Shown: positions 43,384 through 49,876 of the stretch, one piece after another
Position numbering within the stretch: the first letter of the stretch is position 1
Layout of the letters: every line of letters begins with the position of its first letter
DNA from: Lachnospiraceae bacterium
GTDB lineage: Bacteria; Bacillota; Clostridia; Lachnospirales; Lachnospiraceae
Assembly (NCBI GenBank): GCA_024685005.1
Contig: JAIKWF010000024.1
Span: 1-64,000 of the forward strand
Direction of reading: 5' to 3'
Length of the DNA: 64,000 nt
The notes under the pieces: generated by a model
The model's input: the letters and a program-made list of their open reading frames with translations, nothing else
Told to the model about the DNA's origin: nothing
Database searches by the model: none
Position numbers and translations under genes: made by a program

Positions 43384-44790
43384 ATGGGCGGCTTTTTTGG
43401 TGTTGCATCGAAACAGGATTGTGTATTTGATCTCTTTTTCGGGATCGATTATCACTCACACTTGGGAACCAGACGCGGTGGCATGACCGTTTACGGAGAA
43501 AACGGATTTGAAAGGGCGATCCATAACATCGAAAATTCCCCCTTCAGGACCAAATTCGATAAAGATGTTAATGACATGAAAGGATATATGGGCATCGGCT
43601 GTATTTCGGATTACGAACCCCAGCCTTTGCTGATCCGGTCTCATCACGGGACCTATGCCATTACCACTGTCAGCAAGATCAACAATGTGGAAGAGCTGAC
43701 AAAGCAGTTATTCCAGATCGGCCATGCACACTTTATGGAAATGAGCAGCGGCGAGATCAACGCAACGGAGCTGGTGGCAGCGCTGATCAATCAGAAAGAG
43801 AATCTGATCGACGGGATCCGGTATGCCCTTGAGTCGGTGGACGGATCACTGTCTCTTCTTTTGATGAATGACAAAGGCATTTACTGTGCCAGAGACAAAT
43901 ACGGCAGAACGCCGGTAACCATCGGAAAAAAAGAGGATGCTTTCTGTGCATCTTTTGAAAACTTTGCATATAAGAATCTCGGTTATTCCGATTACAGAGA
44001 GCTGGGCCCCGGAGAGATCGCAGTCATGACGGATCAAAACTGCGTCACGCTGGTAAAGCCGGGAGACCAGATGAAGATCTGTACATTTCTTTGGATCTAT
44101 TACGGCTATCCTTCCAGCAGCTATGAAGGGCTGAATGTGGAGGAAATGCGATACAGATGCGGTGCCAAGATGGCAGCCAGGGATACGGTAAAACCCGATA
44201 TCGTAGCGGGGGTGCCTGATTCCGGTATTGCGCATGCCGTGGGATATGCCAATGCTTCCGGCATTCCTTTTTCCAGACCTTTTATTAAGTATACACCTAC
44301 CTGGCCCAGGTCCTTTATGCCTACCATGCAGGAGAAGCGGAACCTCATTGCCAAGATGAAGCTTCTTGCGGTGGAAGAACTGATCCGGGATAAAAAGCTG
44401 CTTTTGATCGATGATTCCATCGTCAGAGGTACCCAGCTTCGGGAGACTACGGAGTACCTGTTTGACAGCGGTGCAAAAGAGGTACATATCAGACCCGCCT
44501 GCCCGCCCCTTCTGTTCGGATGCAAATATCTGAACTTTTCCAGATCTTCTTCCGAAATGGATCTGATCACCAGAAGAGTGATCGAGAGACTGGAAAACGG
44601 AAATGTCACCAAAGAGGTGCTGAGCCGCTATGCGGATCCGGAAACACAGGAATATGAAAACATGATCGAAGAGATCAGAAAAGAACTGAAATTCACATCT
44701 CTTCGTTTTAACCGTCTGGATGATATGATCGAAGCTACCGGCATGGAAAAATGCAAGCTTTGTACATATTGCTGGGATGGAGAGGAGTAA
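43384..44790 (+). CDS. PurF-like amidophosphoribosyltransferase without glutaminase nucleophile
   Basis: A 468-residue homologue of PurF. The phosphoribosyltransferase half is intact: GVPDSGIAHAVGYANASGIP, LLLIDDSIVRGTQLRET (PRPP loop) and conserved cysteines CKLCTYCWDGEE. The N-terminal Ntn-hydrolase half has lost its catalytic machinery: it starts MGGFFG where PurF has a processed N-terminal Cys (CGxFG). It reads IGCISDYEPQPLLI where PurF has the RYST/GHVRYST arginine, and SHHGTY where HNG is expected. It therefore should not take ammonia from glutamine. It could use free ammonia, receive it from a partner, or be regulatory. A DUF1846 gene follows after 11 bases. The true purF may lie elsewhere. 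Confidence 0.85.
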   Translation: MGGFFGVASKQDCVFDLFFGIDYHSHLGTRRGGMTVYGENGFERAIHNIENSPFRTKFDKDVNDMKGYMGIGCISDYEPQPLLIRSHHGTYAITTVSKINNVEELTKQLFQIGHAHFMEMSSGEINATELVAALINQKENLIDGIRYALESVDGSLSLLLMNDKGIYCARDKYGRTPVTIGKKEDAFCASFENFAYKNLGYSDYRELGPGEIAVMTDQNCVTLVKPGDQMKICTFLWIYYGYPSSSYEGLNVEEMRYRCGAKMAARDTVKPDIVAGVPDSGIAHAVGYANASGIPFSRPFIKYTPTWPRSFMPTMQEKRNLIAKMKLLAVEELIRDKKLLLIDDSIVRGTQLRETTEYLFDSGAKEVHIRPACPPLLFGCKYLNFSRSSSEMDLITRRVIERLENGNVTKEVLSRYADPETQEYENMIEEIRKELKFTSLRFNRLDDMIEATGMEKCKLCTYCWDGEE

Positions 44791-44801
44791 ACAGGCAGAC
44801 T

Positions 44802-46286
44802 ATGAAGGAAACAGGATTTGACAATCAAAAATATCTGGAGATCCAGTCCAAGCACATTCTGGAGCGGATCGGACAATTCGGAGATAAGCTGTATCTGGAG
44901 TTCGGCGGAAAGCTGTTTGATGACTATCACGCATCCAGAGTGCTTCCCGGTTTTCATCCCGATTCCAAGATCCAGATGTTAAAGCAGCTGAAGGACCGGA
45001 CGGAGATCATCATCGTGATCAGTGCCGGTGATATTGAGAAAAACAAGGTCAGAGGAGACATCGGTATCACCTATGATATGGACGTGTTGCGTCTTGTGGA
45101 TGCCTTTACCAACAACGGCCTCTTTGTAGGGTCCGTTGTGCTGACACAGTTTTCCGGACAGCCCTCAGCAGTGGCTTACGAAAAGAAGCTGAAAGCCTTG
45201 GGCATGAAGACCTATCGTCATTATCCCATTGAAGGATATCCTTCCAATGTATCCCTGATCGTAAGTGATGAAGGATACGGGAAAAATGATTATATCGAAA
45301 CCACCAGACCCTTGGTGGTAGTTACGGCACCGGGACCGGGAAGCGGAAAGATGGCAACCTGCCTGTCCCAGCTGTATCATGAGCAAAAGAGAGGCGTGAA
45401 GGCCGGATATGCCAAATTCGAGACCTTCCCCATCTGGAATATTCCGCTGAATCATCCGGTGAATCTGGCCTATGAGGCAGCAACCGCAGATCTGAATGAC
45501 ATCAACATGATCGATCCTTTCCATCTGGAGGCTTATGGGGAGACGGTGGTCAATTACAACAGAGACGTGGAAGTATTCCCGGTTCTTCGGACCATGTTTG
45601 AGAAAATCTCCGGAAAGAGCCCTTATCAGTCCCCGACGGATATGGGTGTTAATATGGCCGGTTACTGTATTGTGGATGACGAGGTGACGTGCAACGCGGC
45701 AAAACAGGAGATCATCCGCAGATATTTTGAAGCCCAGTGCGAAAAGAGAAAAGGAAATGCCGGCGAAGGCCCTGTAAGCAAGATCGAGCTTCTGATGGAA
45801 AAGGCCGGAATCTCCACAGCAGACAGGCCTGTAGTTAAGGCTGCCAATATCAAGAGTGAAGAGACGGGAGGCCCTGCAGCAGCCATTGAAATGGCAGACG
45901 GCGCCATCATCACCGGAAAGACCTCGGAGCTTTTGGGAGCCTCTTCCGCTATGCTTTTGAATGCCCTTAAGAGCCTTGCGGGGATCGCAGATCCGGAAAA
46001 ACTGATCTCCCCCACCATCATCGAACCGATCATGGAGATGAAGATGAAGTACCTGAGGAACCACAATCCGCTGCTGCATTTGGATGAGATCCTCATCGCA
46101 CTTTCCATTGAAGCGGTTCACAATGAGGAAGCCAGAAAAGCATATGCCATGCTGCCGCAGCTGGCTGGCCTGGAAGCACATTCTTCCGTGATCCTTTCCC
46201 AGGTGGATGTGGGAGTGTTCAAAAAACTGGGAATCCGGCTTACCTGTGAACCGAAATATCACAGCAAAAAGCTTTACCATGATTGA
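44802..46286 (+). CDS. DUF1846 (UPF0371) protein
   Basis: A 494-residue protein from the ATG at 44802; the longer frame starting at 44751 lies inside the purF-like gene. It matches what I know of DUF1846: EFGGKLFDDYHASRVLPGF near the N-terminus, IIIVISAGDIEKNKVRGDIG, a P-loop-like APGPGSGKMATCLSQLYHE (about residue 180) and a C-terminal KKLGIRLTCEPKYHSKKLYH. The function of the family is not established. The P-loop-like motif suggests nucleotide or phosphate binding. Placement 11 bases after the glutaminase-dead PurF homologue suggests one operon, and a link with phosphoribosyl or amide chemistry is inference. It is soluble and cytoplasmic. Confidence 0.85.
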   Translation: MKETGFDNQKYLEIQSKHILERIGQFGDKLYLEFGGKLFDDYHASRVLPGFHPDSKIQMLKQLKDRTEIIIVISAGDIEKNKVRGDIGITYDMDVLRLVDAFTNNGLFVGSVVLTQFSGQPSAVAYEKKLKALGMKTYRHYPIEGYPSNVSLIVSDEGYGKNDYIETTRPLVVVTAPGPGSGKMATCLSQLYHEQKRGVKAGYAKFETFPIWNIPLNHPVNLAYEAATADLNDINMIDPFHLEAYGETVVNYNRDVEVFPVLRTMFEKISGKSPYQSPTDMGVNMAGYCIVDDEVTCNAAKQEIIRRYFEAQCEKRKGNAGEGPVSKIELLMEKAGISTADRPVVKAANIKSEETGGPAAAIEMADGAIITGKTSELLGASSAMLLNALKSLAGIADPEKLISPTIIEPIMEMKMKYLRNHNPLLHLDEILIALSIEAVHNEEARKAYAMLPQLAGLEAHSSVILSQVDVGVFKKLGIRLTCEPKYHSKKLYHD

Positions 46287-46334
46287 TGCAGGGAAGCAAA
46301 AACTGTGAAAAGAATGTGAAATGACAAAATACTG

Positions 46335-46363
46335 TTGCGCCTTTCCTTAGAGCATGCTACACT
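46335..46363 (+). promoter_or_regulatory. Promoter of the ECF S-component transcript
   Basis: TTGCGC (46335-46340), a 17-base spacer and TACACT (46358-46363). It starts a leader of about 220 nt ahead of the coding region. Confidence 0.6.
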
Positions 46364-46369
46364 GCATAT

Positions 46370-46589
46370 GAGCATGATTCGCAGGAACGTGCATCAGTAT
46401 TTTTTTACAATTATCCTTTCGAATGAGAAAAGGGGCAGGACCCGGCGGCCTGTATCCGAGCAACGATTCGAACGGTTTTCTACTGATGCGGGCGAAATGC
46501 CTGCTTTTTTCATGCCATCACACGAATATTCCATTTTACGAAGCCGCATTCCTTTTGCGGAAGACGGCGGGAAAAAGAGGAGGAGAAAA
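46370..46589 (+). promoter_or_regulatory. Structured leader of the ECF S-component gene, putative unassigned riboswitch
   Basis: A long-range stem TGCATCAGTA (46390-46399) with TACTGATGCG (46481-46490) closes an 81-nt domain. The domain contains the hairpin CCTTT...AAAGG, the stem CAGG-ACCCGGCGG-CCTG (46435-46452), and a complementary pair TTCGAAT/ATTCGAA that could form a pseudoknot or alternative helix. A terminator follows at 46488-46510, and another hairpin, CCGCATTCCTTTTGCGG, lies before the ribosome binding site. The GGGGCAGG...CCGGCGG stretch resembles part of the FMN aptamer, but the remaining conserved FMN blocks are absent. I do not assign a ligand. Confidence 0.58.
46488..46510 (+). 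terminator. Intrinsic terminator in the ECF leader
   Basis: GCGGGC (46488-46493) pairs with GCCTGC (46499-46504; one G-U pair) around GAAAT and is followed by six T. Its 5' arm shares three bases with the 3' strand of the closing stem. Confidence 0.72.
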
Positions 46590-47219
46590 ATGAAAAATCG
46601 TAATGTTCTGTACATGGTTCAACTTGCTTTAATGGTAGCGGTCACTCTGCTGATGGCACTGACGCCGCTGGGCTACATTAAGACACCCATCCTTTCGGTA
46701 ACCCTTTTGACGGTGCCTGTTGCAGTGGCAGCGATCCTGCTTGGCCCTATCGGCGGAATGGTCTGCGGTATTGCTTTCGGTATGACCAGCTTTGTCAACG
46801 CGCTGATGGGAACCGGCTCTGTCCTTCTTATGGGACTTCTGGAGATCAACCCCTTCTACACCTTCGTGGTAGCGGTGGTTGCCAGAGCGCTGGTAGGACT
46901 TTTTACCGGTCTGATCTTCAAGGGACTCTACAAAAAAGAAGCCACCAAAGGATTTTCTTACTACGTGGCAGCATTTGCCTGCCCGCTGCTGAACACCTGC
47001 CTGTTCATGGGATTTTTGATGCTGCTTTTCTTCCATGCACCGGCCATTGTGGCTGTAGCAGAGAAGGCGGGAACCACCAATCCCCTTGTGATCGTGACCA
47101 CCATGGTAGGGGTGCAGGGTGCCATTGAGGCTGTTGTCTGCGGCATCGCAGCCAGCGCCATCGGACGTGTGGTACACGGCGTACTTTTGAAAAACGGATC
47201 TTTGGCAGCAGCGGCATAA
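46590..47219 (+). CDS. ECF transporter S-component (vitamin type unknown)
   Basis: A 209-residue membrane protein from the ATG at 46590, preceded by AGAGGAGGAG; the open frame from 46335 is leader sequence. It has about six membrane helices with the S-component pattern of the PF12822 (DUF3816) group: MALTPLGYIKTPILSVTLLTV, LLGPIGGMVCGIAFGMTSFVN and FVVAVVARALVGLFTG. The group includes pantothenate and related vitamin transporters. It captures a vitamin and needs a shared EcfA-EcfA'-EcfT motor encoded elsewhere. The structured leader upstream should report its ligand or a related metabolite. It is monocistronic and closed by the hairpin at 47246-47292. Confidence 0.87.
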   Translation: MKNRNVLYMVQLALMVAVTLLMALTPLGYIKTPILSVTLLTVPVAVAAILLGPIGGMVCGIAFGMTSFVNALMGTGSVLLMGLLEINPFYTFVVAVVARALVGLFTGLIFKGLYKKEATKGFSYYVAAFACPLLNTCLFMGFLMLLFFHAPAIVAVAEKAGTTNPLVIVTTMVGVQGAIEAVVCGIAASAIGRVVHGVLLKNGSLAAAA

Positions 47220-47245
47220 AGAGATTTACCGTTATACAGCAACTT

Positions 47246-47292
47246 AAAAAGCTCCGGTAAGCAGGCTACAGGCAGGCTTTCCGGAGCTTTTA
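47246..47292 (+). terminator. Terminator of the ECF S-component gene
   Basis: AAAAAGCTCCGG (47246-47257) pairs with CCGGAGCTTTT (47281-47291), with a long loop between them. Confidence 0.8.
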
Positions 47293-47299
47293 AACGCTC

Positions 47300-47328
47300 T
47301 TGCAACACCCTGTCTGAAATGGTACAAT
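47300..47328 (+). promoter_or_regulatory. Promoter of the NUDIX*-pyrF-pyrE operon
   Basis: TTGCAA (47300-47305), a 17-base spacer and TACAAT (47323-47328). The start codon at 47377 follows GGAGGGATGG. No PyrR attenuator structure is visible in the about 45-base leader. Confidence 0.72.
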
Positions 47329-47376
47329 AGGTAGCGATGAGTTTTCCATTTGATGCGAAAAGCGGAGGGATGGTTC

Positions 47377-47793
47377 ATGAGTTCGGTTTTTGTTCATATC
47401 AAAGCCATTGTGGAGCAAAACGGGCAATATCTGATCCTGAAACACTGGGTTGACGACAGGATCGTGGATCCTTATTCCTGGGAGTTCCTTGATACGGAGC
47501 TGGAACGGGGAGAATCGCCGGAGCAGGCAGCCCTTCGGGTTGTGATGGACAATACCGGCGTGTCCGCAAAGATCGCGGATACTCTGTACACCTGGACCAA
47601 TATGCTGGGAGATCACCAGATCGTGGGCATTGCTTTTCTGGTGCATCTTGATGAGGAGGATCCGGAGCTTAGCATCGGAGAGGACTATTGCGGTTACAAG
47701 TGGATCACACCGGATCAGTTTTCCGCTTATATCGATAACAGAAATGTTTTACAGGATCTGAAAAATATCTGGAAGGACAAGGGACTGAAATGA
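47377..47793 (+). CDS. Degenerate NUDIX-domain protein heading the pyrFE operon
   Basis: A 138-residue protein from the ATG at 47377 (AGCGGAGGG upstream). The fold follows NUDIX proteins (VFVHIKAIVEQNGQYLILKH, FLDTELERGESPEQAALRVV, then MDNTGVSA). The NUDIX box consensus GxxxxxExxxxxxxREUxEExGU is spoiled: GG reads DT, RE reads RV and EE reads DN, so the metal-binding glutamates are missing and hydrolysis is unlikely. Some NUDIX-like proteins bind a nucleotide or metabolite without cutting it. It overlaps pyrF by four bases (ATGA), so it is the first gene of the pyrimidine operon. A sensory role is a hypothesis. Confidence 0.82.
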   Translation: MSSVFVHIKAIVEQNGQYLILKHWVDDRIVDPYSWEFLDTELERGESPEQAALRVVMDNTGVSAKIADTLYTWTNMLGDHQIVGIAFLVHLDEEDPELSIGEDYCGYKWITPDQFSAYIDNRNVLQDLKNIWKDKGLK

Positions 47794-48713
47794 TCAATAA
47801 ACTGGTAGAAGAGATCAAAAAGAAGCAGGCGCCCGTTGTGGTAGGCCTGGATCCTATGCTGGATTATATTCCGGCGCATATCACAAAAAAGGCATTCGAA
47901 GAATACGGAGAGACGCTTGCAGGTGCGGCAGAAGCCGTCTGGCAGTTTAACAAAGGACTGGTGGATGCGGTTTATGATCAGGTGCCTGCCGTAAAACCCC
48001 AGATCGCCATGTATGAACAGTTTGGCGTGGAAGGACTGATGGCCTTCCAAAAGACAGTGCAGTACTGCAGGGAAAAAGGACTGATCGTCATCGGTGATAT
48101 TAAAAGAGGAGATATCGGTTCCACTTCCAAAGCTTATGCCGTAGGGCATTTGGGAAAAGTGACCGTGGGAAGCAAGACTTATGCCCCTTTTGATGAGGAT
48201 TTCGCAACGGTGAATCCCTATCTGGGTTCTGACGGTGTCAAACCTTTTATGGACATTTGCAAAGAAGAGAAGAAGGGCATTTTTGTACTGGTAAAGACAT
48301 CCAACCCCTCCAGCGGCGAGTTCCAGGACCGCCTGATCGGACAGGAGCCTCTTTACGAGATCGTAGGCAAGCAGGTAGATGCCTGGGGCAGAGAACTGAT
48401 GGGAGAAAGCTACAGCTATGTGGGAGCCGTTGTGGGCGCCACCTATCCTGAGATGGGAAAGGTGCTTCGGGATCTGATGCCCAAAGCCTATATTCTGGTT
48501 CCGGGTTACGGAGCACAGGGCGGAAAAGGAAAAGATCTGGTCCACTTCTTTGACAAAGACGGCCTTGGAGCTATTGTCAATTCATCCAGAGGAATCATTG
48601 CCGCCTGGCAGAAGGATCCTTACAAGGATCGTTTTTCACCGGAAAATTATGCAGACGCTGCCAGAGCAGCTGTGCTGGATATGAAGGAGGATATCGCAAA
48701 TGCAGTCCTATAA
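47790..48713 (+). CDS. pyrF: Orotidine 5'-phosphate decarboxylase
   Basis: A 307-residue TIM-barrel enzyme of the longer bacterial group. Motifs are VGLDPMLDYIP, the catalytic IGDIKRGDIGSTSKAYA (Lys/Asp), VNPYLGSDGVKPFMD, FVLVKTSNPSSGEFQ and VPGYGAQGGKGKDL. It converts orotidine 5'-phosphate to UMP, the last step of de novo pyrimidine synthesis, in the cytoplasm. It overlaps the degenerate NUDIX gene upstream and pyrE downstream (14 bases), so the three are co-translated. Because the downstream gene makes its substrate, flux is likely tightly coupled. Confidence 0.97.
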   Translation: MINKLVEEIKKKQAPVVVGLDPMLDYIPAHITKKAFEEYGETLAGAAEAVWQFNKGLVDAVYDQVPAVKPQIAMYEQFGVEGLMAFQKTVQYCREKGLIVIGDIKRGDIGSTSKAYAVGHLGKVTVGSKTYAPFDEDFATVNPYLGSDGVKPFMDICKEEKKGIFVLVKTSNPSSGEFQDRLIGQEPLYEIVGKQVDAWGRELMGESYSYVGAVVGATYPEMGKVLRDLMPKAYILVPGYGAQGGKGKDLVHFFDKDGLGAIVNSSRGIIAAWQKDPYKDRFSPENYADAARAAVLDMKEDIANAVL

Positions 48714-49380
48714 GCAGGAGTTTATTGAGTTTATGGTGGAAAACCGGGTGTTGAAATTCGGTGATTTCACATTGAAGAGCGGCCGTAAGTCACCTTTTTT
48801 CATGAATGCGGGAAGCTATGTGACAGGCGGTGCTTTAAAGAAGCTGGGTGAGTATTATGCCAGCGCTATCCATGAGAATTTCGGAGACGATTTTGATGTT
48901 CTGTTCGGACCGGCTTACAAGGGAATTCCTTTGAGCGTGGCAACCGTGATCGCATATGAAACCCTTTACGGGAAGCAGATCCGCTATTGTGCCAACAGAA
49001 AGGAAGTAAAGGATCACGGAGATACTGGTATCCTTTTGGGAAGCCCTTTGCAGGACGGAGACCGGGTTGTGATCATTGAAGATGTGACCACTTCCGGTAA
49101 ATCCATTGAAGAGACCTATCCCATTTTAAAGGCCCAGGCTGATGTGAAGATCGAGGGTCTGGTGGTTTCCCTGAACCGCTGCGAGGTTGGACCCGGCGGC
49201 AGCGTGACTGCGCTGGAGGAGATTTCCGAAAAGTACGGATTCCCCACTGCAGCCATCGTTACGATGGAGGAAGTGGTCAGCCATCTTTACAATCGCGAGG
49301 TGGCAGGAGAAGTGATCCTTGACGATGCCATGAAAGCAGCCATTGATGCATATTATGAGCAGTATGGCGTAAGGCGATAA
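48700..49380 (+). CDS. pyrE: Orotate phosphoribosyltransferase
   Basis: A 226-residue type I phosphoribosyltransferase. The start is inside the end of pyrF. Motifs are LKSGRKSPFFMNAGSYVTGG, FDVLFGPAYKGIPLS, NRKEVKDHGDTG and the PRPP-binding VVIIEDVTTSGKSIEET. It joins orotate to PRPP, giving orotidine 5'-phosphate, which PyrF then decarboxylates. The gene order pyrF-pyrE is common in Clostridia. Two small membrane proteins and an M29-type peptidase follow in the same direction with short gaps, and may share the transcript. Confidence 0.97.
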   Translation: MQSYKQEFIEFMVENRVLKFGDFTLKSGRKSPFFMNAGSYVTGGALKKLGEYYASAIHENFGDDFDVLFGPAYKGIPLSVATVIAYETLYGKQIRYCANRKEVKDHGDTGILLGSPLQDGDRVVIIEDVTTSGKSIEETYPILKAQADVKIEGLVVSLNRCEVGPGGSVTALEEISEKYGFPTAAIVTMEEVVSHLYNREVAGEVILDDAMKAAIDAYYEQYGVRR

Positions 49381-49395
49381 AGGAGTGTTCTTACC

Positions 49396-49548
49396 ATGGA
49401 AGAGAAAGTATACAAGACAATGACAGGTTCCGGCGCCGTAGCCCTTACCGTGGGCGTGATCGCGCTGGTTACCGGGATCGTCAGCGGTGTTTTGCTGATC
49501 ATTTCCGGAGCAAAACTGCTTTCCGGAAGATCCAAGATGATTTTCTAA
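49396..49548 (+). CDS. Small single-pass membrane protein, 50 residues
   Basis: A 50-residue ORF with a good ribosome binding site (AAGGAGTG) starting 16 bases after pyrE. The product begins MEEKVYKTMTGSGAVALTVG and has a continuous hydrophobic stretch (residues about 12-40) rich in Val, Gly, Ile and Leu, ending in a positively charged tail (GRSKMIF region). It is most likely one transmembrane helix. It may act as a partner of the neighbouring membrane protein or M29 peptidase. No homologue was identified by eye. Confidence 0.65.
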   Translation: MEEKVYKTMTGSGAVALTVGVIALVTGIVSGVLLIISGAKLLSGRSKMIF

Positions 49549-49561
49549 GGCAGAAGCTGTA

Positions 49562-49873
49562 ATGGCAAAAAAGAGATATTTGTTTTCAGACAAAAAGAAT
49601 CCTGAGAAAGGCGTGTTTTCTTCCTTCCTGGGATTGATCGGACTGCTGGGAGTGTGTTTGGCGCTGCTGATCTCATACAAAAATGAGGGAGTTGTGCCGC
49701 TCAGACTCGGAGCAGTTGTTTTGTTGTCTGTATTTTTCGGTGTAACCGGCCTTGTCATGGGGATCATGTCCCATATGGAGCCGGATGTTTTGCTGTTTTT
49801 CCCGAAACTCGGGATCGTTTTGAATGCCGTCACCATACTGATCGGCGGCGTGATCTTATATATGGGAGTTTGA
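49562..49873 (+). CDS. Small membrane protein, DUF6142-like
   Basis: A 103-residue protein with three hydrophobic helices (residues about 18-38, 47-68 and 80-100) and a basic N-terminus (MAKKRYLFSDKKNPEKG). The pattern resembles DUF6142 proteins of Lachnospiraceae, but this identification is from memory. The ATG follows 13 bases after the stop of the 50-residue gene, with only a weak ribosome binding site. It precedes the M29-type peptidase gene by three bases, so these genes are likely co-expressed. The function is unknown. Confidence 0.68.
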   Translation: MAKKRYLFSDKKNPEKGVFSSFLGLIGLLGVCLALLISYKNEGVVPLRLGAVVLLSVFFGVTGLVMGIMSHMEPDVLLFFPKLGIVLNAVTILIGGVILYMGV

Positions 49874-49876
49874 CTA

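Noticed and set aside
46390..46490. ECF leader as an FMN riboswitch
   Set aside because: Only one short block is similar; the other conserved FMN blocks are missing.
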